Position numbers and translations under genes: made by a program
Notes under the pieces: generated by a model
Told to the model about the DNA's origin: nothing
Database searches by the model: none
The model's input: only the letters and a program-made list of their open reading frames with translations
Assembly: GCA_030374765.1 (NCBI GenBank)
Contig: JARGXX010000071.1
Location: forward strand, 248,001 to 312,000
Length of the DNA stretch: 64,000 bases
Direction of reading: 5' to 3'
Origin: Agarophyton chilense
Taxonomy: Eukaryota > Rhodophyta > Florideophyceae > Gracilariales > Gracilariaceae
Shown: positions 1 to 9,696 of the stretch, one piece after another
Numbering within the stretch: the stretch's first letter is position 1
Layout of the letters: every line of letters starts with the position of its first letter

Positions 1-2
1 GG

Positions 3-3000
3 AACTTGAGCCGACCTCCAGACAACAACCCACTGGTGAATGCAAATGAGCGCCCATTAAACCTTCGAGGTATGCTCACCACTGTGGTGCAGCTCGGACA
101 CCTCAAGGTAGGACTGCAATTCTTTGTTGTCGACCGTTGACCAACAGACGGCCTACTAGGTACGAACCTCATTGACAGACAGATCAAAGCAATCCCTCCT
201 GGTTCCCGTACCGTCGCCCTACGTTACGGGGGACGAATTTTTATTTCAGGTAATACGGAAATCAAACGGGGATGGTTCGTCAAACCGAAGAAGACGATAT
301 CCACCGAAACGGTATCTAACAAAGTGCGCATTACCAAACAGGTTGTTATCCCGCCAATGCACCAAATATTGGAACTGGTGTCTTGTGCGACCCCCGAACT
401 GGTCAAACTACAAAACCATCCGAGGTTTGCACATGGAAACCTCACCTTGATGGCCACCGGGATTGTCGACAACATCCCAAATCAACCCTTTAAGGTGTCT
501 CTCAGCAACTTCAGCAGTCATGACGTGAAGTTGCCGAAAAATACCAATGTTGGCATCGCACTACCGGCACCACAAGGGGTCTTCACCGTAGCTCACACTG
601 ATCTCGGCGAGGTCGCCTTTGGTAAGGAAGGGGGGTGCGCAAATGCGTCCACAACCACAAAGGTATCGATAAATACCATCTTGGAAGCAAAGCTAACCGA
701 TAAGGCATCGGTAGACACGGAAAAGGAACCTGACCCTGAGAGGCAATTGCAAAATACAGTCTGGATCGGTGAAGATAACGGCGAACTGCGAGGCCGTATT
801 CTCGACCTTCTGGAGGAGTTTGAAACCATGGGGTCAGGCCATCTGGGCCAAATTAAGGCCACACAGCATTGCATCGAGCTCTTCTCTGACTCGAAGCCTA
901 TTTATCAGCAACTATACCGTGCAGGTCCGAAGACAAGAGAAGTAGAACTCAACGAAGTGGAGCGAATGATCCAAGAAGGTGTAATTGAACCAGCCAACTC
1001 AGATTGGGCTAGTCCCGTGGTTCTGGTTCACAAGAAAGGGGATAACCGTATGAATTTCTGTTTGGACTACAGGAGGCTCAATAGCGTGACCATCAGGGAT
1101 TCGTACCCAATACCTAGAATGGATGAGTGCATCGACTCCTTGGGAGATGCGCAGATATTTACCACGTTGGATGCCAATTGTGGTTATTGGCAGGTACCTG
1201 TAGGTGAAGAAGATCGAGACAAAACGACCTTCACGTGCCCTGCAGGTTTGTTTCGCTTCACGCGGATGCCTTTCGGGTTGCGCAATGCTCCAGCCACCTT
1301 TCAAAGGGCGCTGGACATCATCTTTTCGAAGGTTAAATGGACAACCGCCCTGGTATACATCGATGATGTAATAATCTATTCCAGATCGGTAGAAGAGCAT
1401 TTTGCACACGTACGCACCGTACTAACCCTCCTAGCTGAGGCGGGGGTGACGCTGAAGCTACGCAAATGAGGGTTCTTTACCAGAACGGTTGAATACCTGG
1501 GCAACATCATAGGCCCTGGTACCCTAGAGGTTGGGCCGAGCAACATTAGAGCCGCACAGGAGGTCCAGTTGCCACGATCTCAGACAGACGTACGATCCTT
1601 TATAGGTTTATGTAACGTCTATTGTCGCTTCGTGAAGGGATTCGCGAAAATAGCGGCTCCCCTCTACAAGAAGCTCCAGAAAGGTGAACCTGAACGGTTT
1701 GAGAATCTATCGAACGACGAAATGGATACCTTTGAGGAATTGAAACGAGCGCTGGTGTCGCCGCCGATCTTAGCGTTACCGAAAACAGGTCTACCGTAAA
1801 AGCTGGATACAGATGCATCCCATGCCCAAATTGGTTGTTGTCTCATGCAGAAGCAGCACAACGGAGACAAATTACCTATAGGGTACTGGAGCCGCACTAT
1901 GAATGAGTCGGAGCAGAACTACACGGTAGCCGCGAAGGAATGTCTAGCAGTAGTGTGGAGCATGTTGGCGCTCCGTCCATACCTTTATGGTGAGCGCTTT
2001 ACGTTGCGCACGGACCACGACGCCTTACGGTGGATCCTTGGACTCGCAGATGCGTCTAGTATACTTGCCCGTTGGAGGTTGAGACTGTCGTAGTTTGAAT
2101 ACGACGTACAAAACCGTCCAGGTATCAAAAACAACAAAGCAGACTCTATGTCACACTTAAACACCTCAGGGTTAGAGGCAGAACCTGTGGACGATGATAT
2201 CCCTTGCTTTTTGGTGTCATCAAACCAAAATGGTACCGGCAAACACATAGAAGGATGGTGGTACTTACCTGAAGAAGGTGCTTTGCGGAACACCGACATG
2301 GCAACGCAGATACTGACCCTAGAGGAAACGAACTTCATGTCCGTAACCCCAGAGGAATTTCTACGAGAACAGGCCCAGGATGCGTAATGCAGAATCCTGG
2401 CTGACCAAATTGGTTTCAAAGGATCACCGTTCGATGTGGACCACAATGGGTACATCGTGAGAAGGTCCACCTTAAATGGTAGCCTTCAACAGGTGGCTCC
2501 GAAGGCACTGCGCCCGAGAATCTTGTATCTCGCGCACTATCCGCGACTATCGGGACACCCCGGTGCCATCGGGATGTATTACACCTTGAGGCAACGGTTC
2601 TATTTGCCCCATATGGCCCATGATGTCTATACCTTTGTAGGTCAATGCGAATCTTGTGTTCGTACCCGCGGTGGTATTCGAAAGCATCGAAAGTACCTCA
2701 AGCTGTTCCCAGCAGCGGGTTCATTGGAGTTTGTTGCGATAGACCTTCTAGGACCACTTCCCAAGACCAAGAATGGGTATCAGCACATTCTAGTGATCAC
2801 CGACAGGTTCTCGAAGCTCACGAGAGCGATACCTTTAAAGGAGACGAAGTCAACCACGCTGGCGATTGCGTTCCTCAACAATTGGGTCTACCCCTATGGT
2901 GCACCATTGTACCTACTTACCGATAATGGTTCAAACCTGGCATCGAAGTTCTTCGAAGCAGTCTGTAACCTCTTGGGTATCAAGCACTATTTCACTACTT

Positions 3001-3446
3001 CCTACCACCCGCAGACGAACAGACAGGTCGAGCGCTTTAACCACACATTGGTATCAAGGCTACGACACTATACGGAAGAGCACCAAACTGGGTGGGATGA
3101 GCTGGTGCAACCGCTCACCTACTCCTATAACCTTCAGTTACACCGGTCAACGCAGACCACTCCTGGCGCTGGGGAAACCGCTCACCTACTCCTAAAGCCT
3201 TCAGGTACACCGATCAACGCAGACCACTCCCTTTGATTTGTTTCTTTCGCGACACCCCCCAGGTATTGTAGTGCAGGGATATCATAGCAACAGCACTGCA
3301 GCTGGCGCACTGACCCCTGCCCAGATCAAGCCGAATACCCTTGTGAGGTTGAGGAGGGCTCTAAAACATGCAGAGAGCCGCCTCACTGCAGCCTACACAC
3401 GGTACAAGGCCGACTACGACCGTAGGGTAACAAAAGTGGTCTCTGT
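3..3446 (+). pseudogene. pol: Element 1 pol, part 1: protease end, RT, RNase H, integrase core
   Basis: One reading frame (starting at base 3) runs through protease C-terminus, reverse transcriptase (TLDAN box; YIDD catalytic box near 1359), RNase H (LDTDAS; TDHDALRWIL), the integrase zinc finger (H-x-H with CESC) and the integrase core with its three acidic positions (AIDLLG, TDNGSN, VERFNH). It is broken by TGA at 138, TGA at 1467, TAA at 1797, TAG at 2091 and TAA at 2385. A 67-bp tandem duplication at 3111-3231 shifts the frame, after which the integrase C-terminal part continues in the next frame to 3446. The mixture of stop types suggests ordinary decay. Catalytic residues are mostly preserved. 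Confidence 0.9.
3111..3231 (+). repeat. 67-bp tandem duplication in integrase
   Basis: The segment beginning CCGCTCACCTACTCCTA occurs at 3111 and again at 3178, an offset of 67 bp, with about 50 bp still recognisable in the second copy. Since 67 is not a multiple of three, it shifts the integrase frame by one. The second copy, not the first, continues into the conserved downstream integrase sequence (TTPFDLFLSRHPP). Confidence 0.85.
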
Positions 3447-3465
3447 CGTCAGTGTTCTCGGAATG
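3447..3465 (+). repeat. Left terminal inverted repeat of nested DNA transposon
   Basis: CGTCAGTGTTCTCGGAATG; pairs with the reverse complement of 8836-8854, 18 of 19 positions identical. Similarity continues weakly a few bases inward (CTAG versus ATAG). Confidence 0.8.
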
Positions 3466-3850
3466 CTAGTTCAGTGGTCAAAAAAGGACGAATTGAAATG
3501 ACCGAAAAACCCGTGAATTTATCCAAATTTGGAGGTGTTAATTTCCGAAAATATTTTCATTCGTTCATTAGTGCTAGTTTGTATGGGAAGGAAAACTAGC
3601 ACATATCCGCAGTTTTTCTAGTTTTGATGGAGGTAAAACTGGCGTGAATCTTTCTGTCGCCGCAGTTTAGGTCCATTGGTTTCGCCCCCTCCACCATCTT
3701 CGATCCCCACATACGCTTCTCCGCAACCCTCTTCCAGAAAGACGCAATCCATGTCCTAAAGCAACAGCTCGCCCTCGCACACTTCAAGAACACCTTTTTC
3801 CACCCCATATCCCAAACATCCCCTCCGGCTCCCCCGCCTTCGCACACCCC

Positions 3851-5815
3851 ATGGCAGCCAACCTCGGCTCAAAAGTCGTCCCCGCACTCAAGACCGCCAT
3901 CATGCAGTCCACAAAAGATAACATCGTCTGGCATCTCCCTCACTCCACCGGTATCGACTCCTTCATCGGCCTCGTCCAAATCTACTCCGACAAGTCCTCT
4001 ACCTCTCTCAAATCTTCTTCCATCACCTCCTACCCCCTCCACATCACCCTTCTCAACTTCTCCGACTCCTTTCGCCGCAAATGCATCTCCGACAATCTCA
4101 CACTCCTCGGCTATCTTCCCACCTCCTTCACCCCAATTACTACTTCTCCAGATGCAGATATCATCACTCATTCTTCCTCCATTCCCTGCCAAACAAAAAT
4201 GGAACTCATACAGCAGACCATCTCCTCCCTCCTTTAACCTCTCTTCTCTTCCGCCCTCCCCGGTTTCCCCTTCCGCGACGCAGACGGCGTTCTTCGTCAA
4301 TGCCACCCCATCATCGCCAGCTACTGCGCAGACATTCCCGAGGCAAAGGATATGCTCGCCATCTCCCACGGCACCCGCCCCCAGCACCCCTGCCACAGAT
4401 GCTCTGTCCCTCGCTCACAACTCCACCAACACTCTCACGCCCATCCCCCTCGATCTCTTCCCCTCACCCTTGCAGCCTGCAACAAACACTTCTCCCTCCT
4501 CAAGGACTCCGAAGCAGCTCTCCTCGCCCGCAAGCCAAGAGTCTCGCGCAACTTCAAGGAACAAGCTCTCCAAGCACTCCACTCCCTCTCCCTCGCAAAA
4601 TACCCCTCCCTCTTCGAGTCTTACCCCCTTTTCAACATAACCCCCCTCCTCACCCCATACAACATCTTCCCCTTCGAACCCCTCCACAACTTCCACCTCG
4701 GCGTTTCCAAACTCATCAAGCTCGCCGCCATCGAACATCTCAGATCAGAACACCTCTTCACCACCATCAGCTCCACAAACTCCCGCCGTTCCTTCCACTC
4801 CGTCCGCACCTCCATCCTGAAGCACTCCAACTTCATCCTCACCGCCATCGAAAATCATTCCCCAGCTACCGGCCTCCACATCGACTTCTCTACTTCCGAA
4901 AGCGGGCAGTCCCTCAACGGCTTCTTCACAACTGACGGCCTTCGCGGCATGCTAGAAGCAAAAGACTACCGCGCCCTCGACATGGTCTTCCCCTTCATCG
5001 GCGCCTTCTTCGACTGCTGCTGTGACGAAGCAAATTCCGCTCCCATCACAACCGTCTTCTCCAAGTACAAAGACCTCCTCCTCATCTCCATGTGCTACAA
5101 CTCCGTCCCCGAATGGACCACTTCTCGTCTCGCCAAACTTGCCTCCCAAATCCATTCCTTCAAGCACAGAGCTGTCGATGTTCTCGGTCCATACCATACC
5201 TCCAACCTTGGCACCCTCAAATTCCACCTCCTCGATCACGTCATAGACGACATTCGACGCTTTGAGGGTCTCCACTTCAACGATGCAGGCATCTTCGAAC
5301 AAGCCCATACCCTCTTCAAAGCACTTTACTCCCGAACCTCCAAGCGCAGACCCACCGCGCACAACGAAACCATCCGTGCCATCGAACGCTCCGATGCCGT
5401 CAACGATTGGATTTCTCTCTCCGCTGATCCTTCCGTCACCTCATCCTCCCATGTCCCTCCTCCTCCCTTCCAAGCCCGCAAACCAGGTTTCGTCCGTGAT
5501 GGCAAGCACACCTCCTTTTCCGATCTCATCACCGCTCACAAATTCATTGGAGCAAACCCCCACTCAACCATCTTTTCCCTTCAGGACCTCTTCTCCCAAG
5601 ACACTATCGCCATGATCTCACAGATTGAAACCATCGCACTCCCCTCCTTTGTAACACTCACACTCGAAACACTAGCTCTCAACCAGGACTCCCTCACTCT
5701 CAGCCAAACCCGTCTCACATTCCTCAATTCCGAATACGTCGTCGGCGGCTTCACCCCAACCCTAGACGACTACATCGCCGATCAGAACGGCTCCAATCCG
5801 TGCTTTGCACGGTGA
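3851..5815 (+). pseudogene. Tnp2/CACTA-like transposase with one in-frame stop
   Basis: A single frame of about 655 codons from an ATG at 3851, interrupted only by TAA at 4235-4237. After the stop the frame reads through a conserved-looking stretch (FPFRDADGVLRQC, then a Cys pair in HPCHRCSVPRSQ). It continues to NIFPFEPLHNFHLGV, which resembles the 'DPLH..HLG' block of Tnp2-family transposases, and to LKFHLLDHVIDDIRRF near the C-terminus, also typical of that family. The ATG may not be the true start, because similar-looking coding sequence seems to extend upstream in another frame (about 3690-3850). Base composition is strongly C-rich, unlike the flanking gypsy element. Assignment between CACTA and Plavaka/KDZ is uncertain. 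Confidence 0.65.
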
Positions 5816-6289
5816 TGTCTGTGAAAACATGCATTTGTAGCGTTATATTCGTGTTGCACTGTACACATCTACCTTGACCGCGCGAGTGCACACGTGTCGC
5901 TTGCACGAATATTCTTCCGCCTGTGGGGAGTGCTACAGCATGCCATTGGCCACTTTTCCTACACGTGTCGACATTCTCCAATCACGTGCCGTGGCACTCT
6001 TGGTTCCGTCGCCCGCGCGAGTGCCACGGCACGCCATTGGCGAGCGCGAGTACACGTGTCTCCGTCCTTGAATCCTGCGACGTGGCACTCCTGTTCCGCC
6101 GCCTAGCCTACTGCCACGGCACGCTATTGGTCATCTGTTACACGTGTGTCGCCGTTGACCAATCCCATGCCGCGGCACTCTTGTTCCGCGGCCAAGTGGC
6201 CCATTCGTATCACACGCAGCGACACACACACACACACACAAACATGTGCTTTAGTAGTCGACGAGTGGCTCCGTAGCGTGCTTTGCACG
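5799..6289 (+). repeat. Segment flanked by a direct repeat at the transposase stop
   Basis: CGTGCTTTGCACG occurs at 5799-5811, overlapping the end of the transposase frame, and again at 6277-6289. Each copy is preceded by GGCTCC a few bases upstream. The 478 bp between them hold the first CCAAT/CACGTG repeat cluster. This looks like a duplication or insertion event at the 3' end of the transposase gene. Confidence 0.6.
5884..6260 (+). repeat. CCAAT / CACGTG repeat cluster, copy A
   Basis: About four diverged units of roughly 90 bp. Each contains CACGGCACGC-ATTGG, then a CACGTG core, then a CCAAT-type core, then GTGGCACTC-TGTTCCG. The outer parts of a unit are inverted relative to each other (GCCACGGCAC and GCCGTGGCAC). 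The last unit runs into a short CA tract and CAAACATGTGCTTTAGTAGT. The last ~150 bp recur at 8093-8262. Confidence 0.7.
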
Positions 6290-7096
6290 CGTTTAACAGT
6301 TTACATTTGTTGAGAAAAAGCTTTCAAAGTAGTTTGTAGCGTTTGTAATTTAGAACTGGCTTGTACAAAGACAAATTTTTCTAGGGCGGTTAGTTCATCA
6401 GATTCAGAAAGGCATTGGAAGAATGGGAAAGAAAAACAATGTCATCCTCTACGATTAATTATCCAAAACCTTTTCACATAAATATTTCTGGAAAGCCTGC
6501 ATCAAATATTTTCTATGACCGCCTTACGCATATTCTGATGCTGAAATGTACTACGGGAAAGAGTAAAATAGAGCAAGCCCTGAGAAAAGCAGGTAACTTA
6601 AAGATCGAACTCAACCCTACTTCCAAACTGCACTGTACTCCCACACCTAACCCTACTTGAAGACGATTGCTCCTGTACGTTATTGGTAGTCAGAGCGAAG
6701 TGTCAAGACGAAAACTGGAAACGAATCGTCTCTAGGTCCGCAGGGCATTCTCGGCAAGCAAAAACGCTGTCCAATGTACTAACCTCTGGCTAACAGAAAG
6801 ACAATAGCCTAGCTGTCATCCAATACACTTCATATATAGCCCTATTCATATGTCTTTTTAAAATGTCCAAGTTTCACAGAAAAATAAACATGAACCTTTT
6901 CTTCAGCTTAAAATAATGATCAAGAATGGCAGCCTTCGCGCTGAGTGTATTCAACACCTTCTCTTACGCGCGAGCGCTCTCTCAGGGGTTTACGCTCTCT
7001 ACTTTGAACATGACGCTGTTTTTCATTCTCGAATCTTGTCTGTCGCCTTGTAGTGGTCCCAAATTCCCCTTCTTCTCTGCCTCTCTTTCCATGGCG
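6290..7096. other. No gene recognised inside the DNA transposon
   Basis: AT-richer sequence without a recognisable protein. Short open frames at 6415-6660 and 6926-7195 have no family-like motifs. The stretch may be internal non-coding transposon sequence or an unrecognised nested insertion. Confidence 0.5.
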
Positions 7097-7279
7097 TCAC
7101 CTGCGCTTTTCAATTTGTTCTATAGATTCATTTCTTCGTCTCACAGCTGCGTGGTCGCACTGTTGTCTTTTCAAAACTTCAGTTGCATCGATTGAAGGTA
7201 CACTGGGCATACTTGCGCAAGAAATCCGGTTTGTGTCCGTGGATGTGTCATGGCGTACTTCGTTAAAACTGACAAACAC
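7097..7279 (-). pseudogene. STPR-like repeat fragment, copy 1
   Basis: A 60-codon open frame whose C-terminal half reads IDATEVLKRQQCDHAAVRRR, followed by an NESIEQ-type turn. This 23-24-residue Arg/Glu-rich pattern resembles STPR (score-and-three) repeats seen in DNA-binding proteins and several transposon accessory proteins. It is clearly paralogous to the frame at 7515-7824, 430 bp away. It is short and truncated, so function is not claimed. Confidence 0.4.
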
Positions 7280-7379
7280 CCTATGAGCTCACCCTTGCAG
7301 CTCCCATGAGCGCGATGATGAGCCCAGCGGTAAGCGCACAATGAGACGCCGTTTCAATAATACGAAAGATGTAAAAAAC

Positions 7380-7440
7380 CGTGCTTTGTGTGACAAACCG
7401 TGCTTTGTGTGAAAACCCATGCTTTATGTGAGAAACCCTG
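7380..7440 (+). repeat. Short tandem repeat, ~18-bp unit
   Basis: Three successive near-copies of CGTGCTTTGTGTGACAAAC (second with AAAAC, third CATGCTTTATGTGAGAAAC). A related GTGTGAGAAACCCTGC occurs again at the start of the 38-bp array at 7840. Confidence 0.6.
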
Positions 7441-7514
7441 CCTTTTTGACTTGGCTCGCAGCGCCCAATTGCGCAATTGTGTGCCCAGCCGTAAACGCAC
7501 AGTGAGGCGTCATT

Positions 7515-7824
7515 TCACTGAAACGCAGTCAGCGTTTCTTTGTCATGCGCGCCGAATTCTAGCGCGTTCTCGGTTGCAACGCCTGCGTTCTTCGGCCTGT
7601 TCTGAAGTTTCAGCTCTTCTTCGTACAGCAGCACGCTCGCACTGTTGCCTTCTGCGAGCTTCGGCTGCATCGGTTGAAGGTACGGTCGGCATGAAAGCGT
7701 CAAAAGACCACGTTGTTGCCTGTGGACGTCTCACCGCGTCTCCATCTAAATTTCCCCCAGCACCGAAAGTTTGCGCAACTGTGTGCCCAGTAGTGGGCGC
7801 GCAATGAGGCGTAATTGCAGTCAT
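7515..7824 (-). pseudogene. STPR-like repeat fragment, copy 2
   Basis: Second, longer copy of the STPR-like sequence: PSTDAAEARRRQQCERAAVR, then an RAETSEQAEERRR-type second repeat and an Arg-rich tail. It shares the preceding MP(T/S)VPS motif with copy 1. Together the copies suggest a duplicated exon of a DNA-binding accessory protein carried by the transposon, now broken. Direction is opposite to the transposase. Confidence 0.45.
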
Positions 7825-7839
7825 ACGCGGTGTGTGAGA

Positions 7840-8022
7840 AACCCTGCTCTCTGCACTTCTCCTGGAGCGGGGTGGAAAACCCCTGCTCTTGGACTCCTCC
7901 TGGAGCGGGGTGCAAAACCCTGCTCTTGGACTCGTTCCGGAGCGGGGTGGAGAAACCCTGCTCTTGGAGCTGTCCCGGAGCAGGGTAGAAAACCCTGCTC
8001 TTGGAGTTGTTCCGGAGCAAGG
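7840..8022 (+). repeat. Minisatellite, five ~38-bp units
   Basis: Five units beginning near 7842, 7881, 7918, 7956 and 7993, each of the form CCCTGCTCTTGGA, then a (T/G)CC(C/G)GGAGC core and GGGGTG-AAAA. CTCTTGGA/TCCGGAGC gives each unit partial dyad symmetry. Units differ by a few substitutions. Confidence 0.8.
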
Positions 8023-8092
8023 TGTGCAACGGCACGCGATTGGTCAAATGTTACACACGTGTCATCCTCAGCACTGTACTTCCGCCCAGCCG

Positions 8093-8203
8093 AGTGCCAC
8101 GGCACGCTATTGGTCATCTGTTACACGTGTGTCGCCGTTGACCAATCCCATGCCATGGCACTCTTGTTCCGCTTCCAAGTGGCCCATTCGTATCACACGC
8201 AGC

Positions 8204-8247
<44 letters not shown>

Positions 8248-8262
8248 TGTGCTTTAGTAGTT
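8093..8262 (+). repeat. CCAAT / CACGTG repeat cluster, copy B, with (CA)n
   Basis: Near-identical repeat of the end of cluster A: GTGCCACGGCACGCTATTGG, TTACACGTGTGTCGCC, GACCAATCCCATGCC, GGCACTCTTGTTCCG, then CAAGTGGCCCATTCGTATCA and a CA microsatellite (about 8203-8243) that is longer than the one at 6227-6241. It ends at CAAACATGTGCTTTAGTAGT. Confidence 0.8.
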
Positions 8263-8268
8263 GGAGAA

Positions 8269-8343
8269 TGTCGGCCGACAGAGGTGCGCTCCGACTTCAT
8301 CGGGGGTCCCGACGAATTCCCCGCGCACCTCTGTCGGCCGACA
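8269..8343. repeat. Hairpin palindrome 1 (21-bp perfect arms)
   Basis: Perfect 21-bp arms: 8269-8289 is the reverse complement of 8323-8343 (TGTCGGCCGACA outer part, GAGGTGCGC inner part). The 33-bp centre is itself partly dyad-symmetric (GACTTCATCGG against CCGACGAATTC). It could be a MITE-like or foldback unit. Confidence 0.85.
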
Positions 8344-8396
8344 TAATACATATAATTTTGTAATTTTTTGGACGCCCAGGTGTACACGGTGCACTC

Positions 8397-8471
8397 TGTC
8401 GGCAGACAGAGGTGCGCGGGGACTTCATCGGGACTTTTGATGAAGTCGGAGCGCACTTCTGTCGGCCGACA
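8397..8471. repeat. Hairpin palindrome 2
   Basis: Second copy of the same 75-bp hairpin family, with arms at 8397 (TGTCGGCAGACAGAGGTGCG) and ending at 8471 (GCGCACTTCTGTCGGCCGAC plus A). A third, half copy starts at about 8520 (TGTCGGCTGACAGGGG) and retains GATGAAGTCC. The copies are about 50 bp apart. Confidence 0.8.
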
Positions 8472-8835
8472 GTCGACCAACATCTCAGAAACGCATCATG
8501 CGTGATGTTTTGGCGTATTTGTCGGCTGACAGGGGTTCCCTGCGAATTCATGGGTCCACCGATGAAGTCCCAGCACAAGCCTAGTAAGCAAAAGGGCCAG
8601 TAAGGAGGTAGAAGGTACTGACGACTGCCTTGGTATGGATCTTCACCTAGAGCAGTCAAAAGTGACCAGTAAACTGCAAATGCAGATTAAACTGCATTAA
8701 GTGGTCAGAACACTAAGATGTATGGAGTTCTTATTTCCAAAAATTTTTTCAGGTGCCGAACTAGCGCAATCTGCAAAATTCTTAGATTTTTTGGCTTTTT
8801 ATTTACAAAACTAGCTATCTAGCACACTTATCTAT

Positions 8836-8854
8836 CATTCCGAGAACACAGACG
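8836..8854 (-). repeat. Right terminal inverted repeat of nested DNA transposon
   Basis: Reverse complement of the left TIR with one mismatch; followed by the GT target duplication and then element 1 integrase sequence in frame. Confidence 0.8.
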
Positions 8855-8856
8855 GT

Positions 8857-9538
8857 ATCTTCGGGACAATATGTCTACAAAAACAACCCACCTTCAGGTA
8901 AAAGACCACGACCGGGTGATGAAGCAGACGATGAAGCTATTGACAGAGATATCAATTCGAAGCTTCTACCCAAATCAGTGGGGCCTTATAAGGTATTGAA
9001 CACATCAGGCCATACCGTTACGGTTGAACAACATGGAAAACCGAATACGATATCAATTGACCGTATTACAGTAGCACCTGAAACGGTTCATCATCGCATT
9101 GACGCGGGAACCTCAGCCCGAGAGCCCAGACCTGTAGCTCTGCGCACTCGACCCTCGGAGGACCCCACGCCAATTGAGGTGAACGATGACCGTCAACGTG
9201 ATGATCCGGACTACAACCCTCTAACAGGAACGGAAATGGAACCTCACACGGTAACAGCGGGAGCTCTTGACCCGGCTCCCAAAAAAGAAGCTCCCAACTC
9301 GGAACATATGAACCCTCGAGGTGGCATTCCCCCGAAAGATCAGGACCAAACCTCAGAAGAGTTTCCCGTTGACCGTCTTGTAGGCCACGCGCGAACCTAC
9401 AATGGTCTGAAGTACACCGTCAGGTGGTACGGCTGGGGCCCAGAAGGGGGCACCCTCGAATGCCCAGCCACAATACCCTCGCAATTCCGTATCAGGTATT
9501 GGCGCCATCGCAAGGAGCCGATGCCTGCAGACGGCTAA
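8857..9538 (+). pseudogene. pol: Element 1 pol, part 2: integrase C-terminus and chromodomain
   Basis: Continues the integrase frame after the nested transposon: SSGQYVYKNNPPSG, then GPYKVLNTSGHTVTVEQ (the GPY/F module of gypsy integrases), a charged linker, and a chromodomain (FPVDRLVGHARTYNGLKYTV, then RWYGWGPEGGTLE). No stop occurs from 8857 to the TAA at 9536-9538. The chromodomain places the element among chromoviruses, whose chromodomains are thought to direct integration into marked chromatin. Confidence 0.85.
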
Positions 9539-9564
9539 GCTTAGACCTTCGTGGTACTCAGGCC

Positions 9565-9586
9565 TAAGGAAGGGGGAGAAAAGACG
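9565..9586 (+). other. Polypurine tract after the chromodomain
   Basis: A run of purines (AAGGAAGGGGGAGAAAAGA) starts about 27 bp after the pol stop, before the antisense ORF. It resembles a plus-strand priming tract, but no LTR follows directly. It may be a secondary tract comparable to the GA-rich block at 31430-31590 in element 2. Confidence 0.45.
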
Positions 9587-9696
9587 TCGTTTTCCGCAGA
9601 AGGTGGACGCACATGCGTGTCATATTACCTACAAGGGAGGACACGAAAGAACAACCAAATAACAGTAGAGGAGACAAGAAGAGACAACAATTTACT

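Larger units (their letters stand above)
3447..8854 (+). mobile_element. DNA transposon (Tnp2/CACTA-like) nested in element 1 pol
   Basis: A 19-bp terminal inverted repeat bounds the insert: CGTCAGTGTTCTCGGAATG at 3447-3465 and its reverse complement, with one mismatch, at 8836-8854. The dinucleotide GT flanks both sides (3445-3446 and 8855-8856). Deleting the insert with one GT joins the gypsy integrase frame without a stop (VTKVVS to VSSGQYVYK), which fixes the boundaries. It carries a transposase (3851-5815) and, on its right side, dense tandem and inverted repeats. The short target duplication and the subterminal repeat clusters fit the CACTA (CMC) superfamily. Plavaka or KDZ-type elements are the alternative. 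Confidence 0.8.

Noticed and set aside
4081-4935. 284-codon His/Pro-rich + strand frame overlapping the transposase
   Set aside because: Out-of-frame shadow of the C-rich transposase; the frame starting at 3851 carries the family motifs.
8203-8243. CRISPR-like or functional array at the CA tract
   Set aside because: A plain dinucleotide microsatellite in a eukaryotic transposon; no spacer-repeat structure.
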